Source of the DNA: JAZQNC01 sp045536155
GTDB lineage: Bacteria; Bacillota; Clostridia; Oscillospirales; CAG-272
Length of the DNA stretch: 10,635 nt
Direction of reading: 5' to 3'
Assembly: GCA_045536155.1 (NCBI GenBank)
Contig: JAZSMZ010000155.1
Location: forward strand, 1 to 10,635
The notes under the pieces are model-generated. The model did not search any database. It saw nothing but the letters and a program-made list of their open reading frames with translations, and was not told where the DNA came from. Positions 1 to 5,581 of the stretch are shown here, piece by piece; position 1 is the stretch's first letter; every line of letters starts with the position of its first letter. Position numbers and translations under genes: made by a program.

Positions 1-45
1 AAAACAGAGTCAGAGTCTGTCGTGTTACCATTACACTATTTGGCA
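1..45 (-). tRNA. tRNA-Gln (anticodon CUG), 3' part beyond window edge
   Basis: Read on the minus strand, the first 45 bases of a tRNA are present. They comprise a 7-nt acceptor 5' strand starting with U (39-45), UA at positions 8-9, a D-arm with a GTGT/ACAC stem and a GGTA-containing loop, and a complete anticodon arm (ACAGA stem pairing with TCTGT). The loop CTCTGAC gives anticodon CTG, read from plus-strand 11-13, so the tRNA decodes CAG as glutamine. A U at position 1 is typical of bacterial tRNA-Gln. The variable loop, T-arm and 3' acceptor strand lie outside the window, so acceptor pairing cannot be checked. A consensus promoter sits about 26 nt upstream of the mature 5' end. Confidence 0.88.
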
Positions 46-77
46 ATATATAGTGTGGTTCGTTCGGAACGGTATAT

Positions 78-106
78 ATTATAGCAGACAAAGCCTCCTT
101 TGTCAA
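78..106 (-). promoter_or_regulatory. Consensus sigma-A promoter of the tRNA-Gln gene
   Basis: On the minus strand, TTGACA (101-106) and TATAAT (78-83) are both perfect matches to the -35 and -10 consensus, with the optimal 17-nt spacer (84-100). Transcription should start near position 71 and reach the tRNA 5' end at 45 after a short leader. A perfect promoter is in keeping with the high output needed for a stable RNA. Confidence 0.9.
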
Positions 107-110
107 TAGC

Positions 111-136
111 TTTTCGCGATTTTTTTGCGATTTTTT
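111..136 (-). promoter_or_regulatory. Phased A-tracts upstream of the tRNA promoter (UP-element-like)
   Basis: Immediately upstream of the minus-strand -35 box, that strand carries runs of A (plus-strand T runs at 111-114, 120-126 and 131-136). Their centres are about 10-11 bp apart, that is, once per helical turn. The last two are part of a direct repeat, GCGATTTTTT (from 116 and from 127). Phased A-tracts in this position are known to bend DNA and to contact the RNA polymerase alpha C-terminal domain at strong stable-RNA promoters. That they act so here is inference. Confidence 0.55.
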
Positions 137-181
137 GAAAAAACAACTCTCAAATTATACAATAATTGGTATTCGCATAGG

Positions 182-210
182 TTGACAAACACAGAATTAA
201 AGTGTATAAT
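182..210 (+). promoter_or_regulatory. Consensus sigma-A promoter of the kinase/PqqD-like operon
   Basis: TTGACA (182-187) and TATAAT (205-210) are perfect consensus boxes with a 17-nt spacer. Start of transcription is expected near 217, giving a leader of roughly 39 nt before the first ATG at 256. The leader holds a 5-bp hairpin (TATTG/CAATA, 222-235), too weak to call regulatory, and a ribosome binding site, AAAAGGGGGA, at 241-250. No operator for a known regulator is recognisable. Confidence 0.88.
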
Positions 211-255
211 TATATATCTGATATTGTTACCAATAAAGCGAAAAGGGGGATTTGC

Positions 256-963
256 ATGATCTGTAAAATAGCCGATCTTTTGGTCGATGTTCCGATATCG
301 GGCGATATGGAAGAGCGTTGCACTACATATCTCAGTGATGATCAATCAAGCCCCGATATCACCATTCTATCCGATCAGTACAGACCCGACAGATATCCGA
401 ACGCGAGCGAGAAAATGATATGCTACATGGAGTCGGGCTTTCAGTTTTACCGCGAGCTGCTTAAGCACAACGGTATAATGCTCCACTCGTCAGCCGTTGC
501 GTACGAAGGCAAAGCGTATCTCTTTTCCGGTCCGTGCGGCATGGGTAAATCCACTCACACCCGTCTGTGGCAGCAAACCTTCGGTAAAGATGCAGTTGTT
601 TTCAACGATGACAAGCCGGCAATCCGCAAGCTTGACGGAGTTTACTACGCCTACGGCACACCGTGGTGCGGCAAGGACGGGATAAATGCAAATATGAAGC
701 TTCCTCTTGCCGGAATATGCTTTTTAAAGCGCGGAGAACAAAACACCATTCGCCGTCTTAACGGTTTTGAGGCCGCCAAAAGCATTATGGCGCAGACGTT
801 GCACCGATTCAAGGACGAAAGCAACCTTTCGCTCATGCTCTCTTTTGTAGACAGACTCATCGAAGAAATCCCCATCTTCGAGCTTAAAAATCTGCCGGAG
901 CCCGATGCGGCACGGCTCAGCTATCAAACAATGTGCCAAGCGGCCAAGGAGGTAGGTTTATGA
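256..963 (+). CDS. HPr-kinase/PEPCK-like P-loop kinase (235 aa)
   Basis: The protein has a Walker A loop, GPCGMGKST (residues 92-100), followed by HTRLW. It is preceded by the LHSSAV segment (76-81) and followed by an acidic FNDDKP motif (116-121), probably the metal-binding Walker-B-like site. GTPWCGK (134-140) comes next. This set is typical of small kinases related to HPr kinase/phosphorylase and ATP-dependent PEP carboxykinase, found in Bacillota next to PqqD-like proteins. Members tailoring lasso peptides phosphorylate a serine on the peptide; the substrate here is unknown. The start at 256 is chosen because AAAAGGGGGA lies 5 nt upstream; the frame is open back to 202 but that stretch overlaps the -10 box. 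The stop overlaps the next gene's ATG (ATGA), implying translational coupling. It lacks the N-terminal domain of true HprK, so CcpA-type sugar regulation is unlikely. Confidence 0.8.
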   Translation: MICKIADLLVDVPISGDMEERCTTYLSDDQSSPDITILSDQYRPDRYPNASEKMICYMESGFQFYRELLKHNGIMLHSSAVAYEGKAYLFSGPCGMGKSTHTRLWQQTFGKDAVVFNDDKPAIRKLDGVYYAYGTPWCGKDGINANMKLPLAGICFLKRGEQNTIRRLNGFEAAKSIMAQTLHRFKDESNLSLMLSFVDRLIEEIPIFELKNLPEPDAARLSYQTMCQAAKEVGL

Positions 964-1226
964 AAATCAAAGAAGGATACGTGCTTCGTCAGGTAGCGTC
1001 CAAATGGGTCATTTTGCCCATCGGCGAGGCCGCCGCAAATTTCAACGGAATGATCTCGCTTAACGGTTCGGGCGTGCTTCTCTTCAAGGCTCTCGAAGAG
1101 GGCGGCGATCGCGAGGCATTGGCCGATGCGCTGATGAATGAATACGAGGTCGAGCGCGAGCGTGCGCTTGATGACGTTGATGCATTTGTTGCCGCGCTCG
1201 TCAAGGCCGGTTGTATCGAAGAGTGA
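960..1226 (+). CDS. PqqD family protein, RRE-type peptide-recognition domain (88 aa)
   Basis: A stand-alone small protein with the PqqD layout: an N-terminal beta-rich part (MKIKEGYVLRQVASKWVILP, residues 1-20), the NFNGMISLNGSGVLLFKAL core (about 28-46), and helical segments ending in VDAFVAALVKAGCIEE (about 73-88). In ribosomal-peptide pathways this fold (RRE, RiPP recognition element) binds the leader of a precursor peptide and presents it to a tailoring enzyme. The ATG overlaps the kinase stop codon, so the two are probably made in step and may act as a pair. A 49-nt gap without a strong secondary structure separates it from the next gene. Family assignment is firm; a specific peptide partner is not visible in this window. 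Confidence 0.85.
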   Translation: MKIKEGYVLRQVASKWVILPIGEAAANFNGMISLNGSGVLLFKALEEGGDREALADALMNEYEVERERALDDVDAFVAALVKAGCIEE

Positions 1227-1275
1227 GCAATCACACGAAAAAACAAGGTTACCTTTCAGTATCTCGGAGGATTTT

Positions 1276-2232
1276 ATGAAAAATAAGATAATTGCTATTT
1301 TGATCGCGGCACTTATGATAGTATCGAGCGGCATTGCTGTTTTGGGAGCAAGCTATTCGTCCACCCCCCTTCGCACAGCAGATGCGCTTTACCATTTAAA
1401 GCTCTTTTTGGGAACGGGCAGCAGCTACGACCTTGACAAGGATCTGACAAGAGAGCAGGGAATGGTGCTCCTTATCCGTCTTTTAGGCGTTGAAAAAGAA
1501 GCGCTTGAGGGCGAATACGATCATCCCTTTACCGACGTTTCCGATTGGGCTGACAAATACATAGGCTATGCATACGAAGAGGGCATTACCGTGGGCATTT
1601 CCGACACCGAGTTCGGAGAGGGTCATATCATGACCGACTATATGTTCATCACACTTGTGCTTCGCGCGCTCGGATACAGCGATCTCGGAGATAAGGCTGA
1701 GTTCGTCTGGGACAACCCCTATCAGTTCGCGCTCAAAGCGGGAATTCTGAACAACGCAAAGCCCGACAGAGTTTTCCTTCGCGCCGATGCGATAGTCATC
1801 TTCTGGAACGCTCTGGCAAGAAATAATTTTGAATTGGCTCACTCTCTTGCCGAAAGAGGTGTGTTTACCGAGCTCATGCTTGAAGAGGCAATAGAGATCT
1901 ATCAGTACGGTCAGATCTTATCGGATGACATTCCCAATGATAAAACCACCGATGATGAAACCGCCGAAGACACAACCGAGGATACAACCGAAGATACAAC
2001 CGAAGAAGAGACCGATGCACCCACCCCTCCCGACACCGAAATGACGTATGAAAAATACGAGGCGATGAGTGGCGGAGAGCAGGAGGCGTTCTTCAATACA
2101 TTCTCAAATCCCGCAGATTTCTTTGCTTGGTATGCACAAGCCAAGGCAGAGTATGAGGCCCAAAACCCCAGCATCGAGATTGGCGGAAACGGCAATATTG
2201 ATATCGGCGACATTCTCGGCGGAAATAACTAA
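1276..2232 (+). CDS. Exported S-layer-homology (SLH) domain protein with acidic linker (318 aa)
   Basis: Start chosen at the ATG 5 nt after GGAGG (1266-1270); the frame is open further upstream but inside the preceding gene. Residues 1-25 form a signal peptide: a short KNK basic start, a hydrophobic stretch, and a likely cut after VLGA. SLH-type repeats follow: LTREQGMVLLIRLLG (57-71) with FTDVSDWADKYIGYAYEEGI (85-104); a second unit with LVLRALGYSD (127-136); and a degenerate third (about 150-181). SLH domains usually hold proteins on wall polymers. Residues 218-255 are a Thr/Glu/Asp-rich linker containing EDTT repeats. The last about 60 residues (YEKYEAMSGGEQEAFFNTF onward) contain FFAWYAQAKAEYEAQNPS and a Gly/Ile-rich IEIGGNGNIDIGDIL tail, which I take as a separate C-terminal module of unknown role. 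No transmembrane helix or LPXTG signal is seen. Its place between PqqD-like and peptidase genes is unexplained. Confidence 0.82.
   Translation: MKNKIIAILIAALMIVSSGIAVLGASYSSTPLRTADALYHLKLFLGTGSSYDLDKDLTREQGMVLLIRLLGVEKEALEGEYDHPFTDVSDWADKYIGYAYEEGITVGISDTEFGEGHIMTDYMFITLVLRALGYSDLGDKAEFVWDNPYQFALKAGILNNAKPDRVFLRADAIVIFWNALARNNFELAHSLAERGVFTELMLEEAIEIYQYGQILSDDIPNDKTTDDETAEDTTEDTTEDTTEEETDAPTPPDTEMTYEKYEAMSGGEQEAFFNTFSNPADFFAWYAQAKAEYEAQNPSIEIGGNGNIDIGDILGGNN
1966..2013 (+). repeat. 12-bp tandem repeat encoding the EDTT linker
   Basis: Three near-identical copies of GARGAYACAACC (1966-1977, 1978-1989, 1990-2001) and a diverged fourth (2002-2013) lie inside the SLH-protein gene and encode EDTT, EDTT, EDTT, EEET. 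Copies differ only at synonymous third positions, so the array is selected or recent at protein level. It is in frame, so gain or loss of a unit would lengthen or shorten the linker without breaking the gene. Confidence 0.85.
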
Positions 2233-2240
2233 AAGCAGAT

Positions 2241-2708
2241 ATGGACAGCAAAAATACCGTGCAGCTGAGCATGGCCGATCTTTCACCGCTCATAGCCGAG
2301 GCTGTTGAAAAGGGCGGAAGTGCCGAGATCACAGTTACGGGAAACAGTATGTACCCTATGCTAAAGCACCGCAAAAGCAAGGTGCGGCTGATTAAAGCGG
2401 ATACGCTGAAAAAAGGGGATATCCCCCTTTATCAAAGAGATAACGGTGCATACGTGCTTCACCGCATCGTCGGCATTGATGGCGATACGTACATCATGTG
2501 CGGCGACAATCAATGGCACGTCGAACGCGGCATACGGCGCGATCAGATCGTTGCCGTTGTTACCGACTATTGCCGAAAGGATAAATGGAAGTCCTGTGCG
2601 GACAAGTCCTATCGCTTGTACGTTCGCCTTTGGGTCGGAATACGTCCGATCCGCCATATCGTTTTCGGCGGCTTTCGGCGTATAAAACGCGCAATAATGG
2701 TAAAATAA
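2241..2708 (+). CDS. S24/S26 family (signal-peptidase-like) serine peptidase, soluble (155 aa)
   Basis: The nucleophile motif GNSMYPML (residues 34-41, Ser36) is followed by KGDIPLYQ (58-65), LHRIVGIDGD (73-82, His74) and CGDN (87-90), in the order and spacing of signal peptidase I-like folds. A His in HRI where bacterial signal peptidases have the catalytic Lys points to the Ser/His (S26B, SipW/Sec11-like) arrangement. There is no N-terminal transmembrane helix, so it is probably cytosolic. The C-terminus (about 124-155) is a basic, aromatic, amphipathic stretch that could touch the membrane. It starts 8 nt after the SLH gene with no clear Shine-Dalgarno site, so coupled translation is likely; ATG at 2271 is an alternative start. 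Proteins of this kind often sit beside PqqD-like genes in Clostridia; a role in trimming a peptide is inferred. Confidence 0.78.
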   Translation: MDSKNTVQLSMADLSPLIAEAVEKGGSAEITVTGNSMYPMLKHRKSKVRLIKADTLKKGDIPLYQRDNGAYVLHRIVGIDGDTYIMCGDNQWHVERGIRRDQIVAVVTDYCRKDKWKSCADKSYRLYVRLWVGIRPIRHIVFGGFRRIKRAIMVK

Positions 2709-2709
2709 C

Positions 2710-2740
2710 AACAGCGTGGCATCAGCCACGCTGTTTTGTT
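2710..2740. terminator. Bidirectional intrinsic terminator between converging operons
   Basis: A perfect 11-bp stem, AACAGCGTGGC (2710-2720) pairing with GCCACGCTGTT (2725-2735), closes on the 4-nt loop ATCA. On the plus strand the stem runs into TTTTGTT (2734-2740). On the minus strand it is followed by a T-rich stretch (GTTATTTTA, complement of 2701-2709). It lies just after the peptidase stop at 2708 and the leuS stop at 2751, so one hairpin can end both transcripts. Confidence 0.9.
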
Positions 2741-2750
2741 ATGGTTTCAA

Positions 2751-5153
2751 TTATTTTACAACGATGTTCGCAAGCTTGTTGGGAACGTAGATCTCCTTAA
2801 CGATGCTCTTGCCTTCGATGGCAGATGCGATTGCGGGAACTTCTTTAACAGCTGCCAGAACAGCATCCTTATCGGCGTTCATGGCGATGGTAAGGGTTGC
2901 GCGGAGCTTGCCGTTTATCTGAACTGCGATCTCGACAGAGTTGTCAACAGTCTTCGCTTCGTCGTATTCGGGCCATTTTGCAAGCGAGAGGAAGCCCTTG
3001 CCTCCGAGCTGTTCCCAGATCTCCTCGCAGAGGTGAGGAGCGAAGGGGCAGAGGAGAGTTACGAAGGTCTTGAGCTCGTCGGATGTGAGCGAGCCGTTTT
3101 CGTAGATCTCGTTTGTCAAGCTCATCATAGCGGCGATAGCAGTGTTGAACTTCATATCGTCGATATCGTAAGTAACCTTCTTTATGGTCTTGTGGAAGGA
3201 CGATTCAAGCTTTTCGGTAACGCCTTCGCCCTTAACGAGCTCGGTCATGCCGGCAACGCGCTCCAAAAATCTCTTGCAGCCCTTGATAGCGGCAGGTGAC
3301 CAGGGAGCGGACTTTTCAAAGTCGCCGATGAACATCTCGTAAAGACGGAGAGTGTCGGCACCGTACTCGGCGATGATATCGTCGGGATTGATTACGTTAC
3401 CGCGCGATTTGGACATCTTTTCGCCGTTTTCACCGAGGATCATACCGTGAGCGGTACGCTTTAAGTAGGGCTCGGGACAGGAGAGAACGCCGATGTCGTG
3501 CAAAAAGAGCGCCCAGAAGCGGGAGTAGAGCAGATGCAGAGTAACGTGCTCCATACCGCCGTTGTACCAGTCAACGGGCATCCAGTAGTCGAGCGCTTCC
3601 TTTGCAGCGGGAGCTGTGGTGCAGTTCGGGTCGCAATAGCGCATGAAATACCAGGAAGAGCCCGCCCAGTTGGGCATTGTGTCTGTCTCACGCTTGGCGG
3701 GAGCGCCGCAATGAGGGCAGGTGGTGTTTACCCAATCGGTGATGGCTGCGAGAGGAGAGTCGCCGTTGTCGGTGGGCTCGTATGCCTCAACCTCGGGCAG
3801 AGTCAGCGGAAGCTGATCTTCGGGAAGGGGCACCCATCCGCACTTGTCGCACCATACCATAGGTACGGGCTCGCCCCAATAACGCTGACGGGAGAAGATC
3901 CAGTCGCGGAGCTTATAGTTGATCTTGGAAACACCGAGTTTGTTTTCGGTGAGATATTCGATTATCTTCTTCTTTGCATCGGCAACTTCGAGTCCGTTGA
4001 GGAATTCGGAGTTGACCATCTTGCCGCTTTCAACGTCGGTAAAGGCTTCATTTTCAACGTCGCCGCCTGCAACGACCTCGATTATCGGCAGATCGAACTT
4101 CTTTGCAAATTCCCAGTCACGGGTGTCGTGCGCGGGAACGGCCATGATAGCGCCGGTACCGTAGGTTGCGAGAACGTAGTCGGAGATGTATATCGGAATT
4201 TCGCGTCCGTTTACAGGATTTATCGCGCGAACTCCGTCAAGGCAAACGCCTGTTTTTTCCTTTGCAAGCTCGGTACGCTCGAAATCGGATTTCTTTGCGG
4301 CCTCGCTCTGGTATGCGCGGATAGCGTCGATATTGGCAAGCTTGTCTGCCCACTTTTCGATGAGCGCGTGCTCGGGGGAGATAACCATGTAAGTAGCGCC
4401 GAACAGAGTGTCGGGACGTGTGGTGAATACGGTAACGGTATCGCCTGCGGTGGTCTTGAAATCGACCTCGGCACCCTCACTGCGTCCGATCCAGTTGATC
4501 TCCTGGGTCTTGACTCTTTCGATAAAGTCGAGTCCCTCAAGACCGTCGATCAGCTTCTGCGCGTAGTCGGTGATCTTGAGCATCCACTGGCTCTTTACCT
4601 TGTGGATAACATCGGCACCGCAGCGTTCGCATTTGCCGGCAATTACCTCCTCGTTTGCAAGACCGACCTTGCAGGAGGGGCAGAAGTTGATGGTCATTTC
4701 CTTTTTGAATGCAAGACCGTGCTTGTAGAGCTGTAAGAAGATCCACTGAGTCCACTTGTAGTAGTTGGGATCGGTGGTGTCGATCTCGCGAGTCCAGTCA
4801 AAGGACAGACCAATCGATTTGATCTGCTTTTTGAAGTTGGCGATGTTGCGCTCGGTAACTATGCGGGGATGAACATGATTCTTTATAGCATAGTTTTCGG
4901 TGGGAAGACCGAATGCGTCCCAGCCGAGAGGGAAGAGGACGTTGTACCCCTGCATTCTCTTTTTGCGGGATACGATATCCATAGCGGTGTACGGACGGGG
5001 ATGTCCGATGTGAAGACCCTGGCCGGAGGGATAGGGGAACTCAACGAGAGTGTAGTATTTCGGTTTTGATTTGTCGAGCTTGGCAACGAAGGCCTCACCG
5101 TCGTCCCAACGCTGCTGCCACTTTTTTTCAATTGATGTAAAATCGTATTTCAT
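2751..5153 (-). CDS. leuS: Leucyl-tRNA synthetase, complete (800 aa)
   Basis: Class I synthetase that charges tRNA-Leu with leucine in the cytosol. Visible parts in order: the ATP-binding HIGH motif (residues 48-51) after FPYPSGQGL; a zinc-binding set (C158, C161, C175, C178); the CP1 editing domain that hydrolyses wrongly charged tRNA, with TTRPDT (244-249) and YGTGAIMAVPAHDTRD (331-346); a second cysteine set (C435, C438, C479, C482); WAGSSWYF (496-503); the KMSKS loop (579-583); and an anticodon-binding/C-terminal region with CPFAPHLCEEIWE (702-714). The length is normal for the bacterial form and no key motif is missing. Start: ATG at 5151-5153 with AAAAGGA (complement of 5164-5170) about 10 nt upstream, lying against the rsfS stop. 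It is last in the operon, 17 nt after rsfS, with no room for a T-box leader, so it appears to be co-transcribed rather than controlled by uncharged tRNA-Leu. Confidence 0.98.
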   Translation of the reverse strand: MKYDFTSIEKKWQQRWDDGEAFVAKLDKSKPKYYTLVEFPYPSGQGLHIGHPRPYTAMDIVSRKKRMQGYNVLFPLGWDAFGLPTENYAIKNHVHPRIVTERNIANFKKQIKSIGLSFDWTREIDTTDPNYYKWTQWIFLQLYKHGLAFKKEMTINFCPSCKVGLANEEVIAGKCERCGADVIHKVKSQWMLKITDYAQKLIDGLEGLDFIERVKTQEINWIGRSEGAEVDFKTTAGDTVTVFTTRPDTLFGATYMVISPEHALIEKWADKLANIDAIRAYQSEAAKKSDFERTELAKEKTGVCLDGVRAINPVNGREIPIYISDYVLATYGTGAIMAVPAHDTRDWEFAKKFDLPIIEVVAGGDVENEAFTDVESGKMVNSEFLNGLEVADAKKKIIEYLTENKLGVSKINYKLRDWIFSRQRYWGEPVPMVWCDKCGWVPLPEDQLPLTLPEVEAYEPTDNGDSPLAAITDWVNTTCPHCGAPAKRETDTMPNWAGSSWYFMRYCDPNCTTAPAAKEALDYWMPVDWYNGGMEHVTLHLLYSRFWALFLHDIGVLSCPEPYLKRTAHGMILGENGEKMSKSRGNVINPDDIIAEYGADTLRLYEMFIGDFEKSAPWSPAAIKGCKRFLERVAGMTELVKGEGVTEKLESSFHKTIKKVTYDIDDMKFNTAIAAMMSLTNEIYENGSLTSDELKTFVTLLCPFAPHLCEEIWEQLGGKGFLSLAKWPEYDEAKTVDNSVEIAVQINGKLRATLTIAMNADKDAVLAAVKEVPAIASAIEGKSIVKEIYVPNKLANIVVK

Positions 5154-5170
5154 CTTGATGTACGTCCTTT

Positions 5171-5563
5171 TCAGTCTTCTGTTAAGAGATTTGTAATGTC
5201 TATTTCTTCGGCATCCTGCCAGAGCTTTTCGAGATTGTAAAACTCACGGGTCTCGCTGTTGAAAATGTGGATCATAACTGATCCGTAGTCGAGTACTACC
5301 CATGTGGCCTCGGGAAGTCCGTCGCTGTGCAGGGGGACAAGTCCGAGAGGAGAAAGCTTGAAATCGAGCTCGTTTGCGAGGGCACGTATCTGGGTATTGG
5401 AGTTACCCGAGCAGATTATAAAATAGTCTGCGATGATTGTCTTTTCATCAACACGAAGCAGCTTCATATTGCGTGCGCGTCTGCTGTCGAGTATCTGAAT
5501 GCACGTTTCGGCAAGTTCTAAAGGTGTTTCGGGATTTTTGATGAGCTTTTGTTCGTTATCCAT
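5171..5563 (-). CDS. rsfS: Ribosomal silencing factor RsfS (Iojap/DUF143 family, 130 aa)
   Basis: RsfS binds protein L14 on the large ribosomal subunit and blocks joining of the small subunit, slowing translation in starvation. Family hallmarks are ADYFIICSGNSNTQIRALA (residues 45-63), a Gly/Trp segment (GLPEATWVVLDYGSVMIHIF, 82-101) and REFYNLEKLWQDAE (106-119), close to the usual C-terminus. Length fits the family (about 110-130 aa), with a short polar N-terminal extension. The start is set by AAGGAG (complement of 5570-5575), 6 nt before the ATG. It lies 18 nt after the LCP gene and 17 nt before leuS; association with yqeK is common in Bacillota and supports the call. Confidence 0.97.
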   Translation of the reverse strand: MDNEQKLIKNPETPLELAETCIQILDSRRARNMKLLRVDEKTIIADYFIICSGNSNTQIRALANELDFKLSPLGLVPLHSDGLPEATWVVLDYGSVMIHIFNSETREFYNLEKLWQDAEEIDITNLLTED

Positions 5564-5581
5564 TGATTGCTCCTTATATAG

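Noticed and set aside
165..234. Inverted 7-mers ATTGGTA (165-171) and TACCAAT (228-234) flanking the plus-strand promoter as operator half-sites
   Set aside because: Seven bases in an AT-rich stretch is too little to separate from chance, and they are about 60 bp apart.
202..255. Possible 18-residue N-terminal extension of the kinase
   Set aside because: It would begin inside the promoter region, upstream of the expected transcription start, whereas the ATG at 256 has a good ribosome binding site.
1245..1255. Palindrome AAGGTTACCTT before the SLH gene
   Set aside because: Five-base arms with a single central base; too short to be a hairpin or a credible operator.
1227..1275. Search for a short precursor peptide between the PqqD-like gene and the SLH gene
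   Set aside because: The 49-nt gap holds no start codon with a ribosome binding site other than that of the SLH gene, and is too short for a leader-core peptide.
3498..4736. Open frame of about 412 codons on the plus strand, opposite leuS
   Set aside because: It lies entirely antisense to a leuS gene with every motif in place, has no ribosome binding site, and its product resembles no family. Codon bias of the real gene explains the lack of stops.
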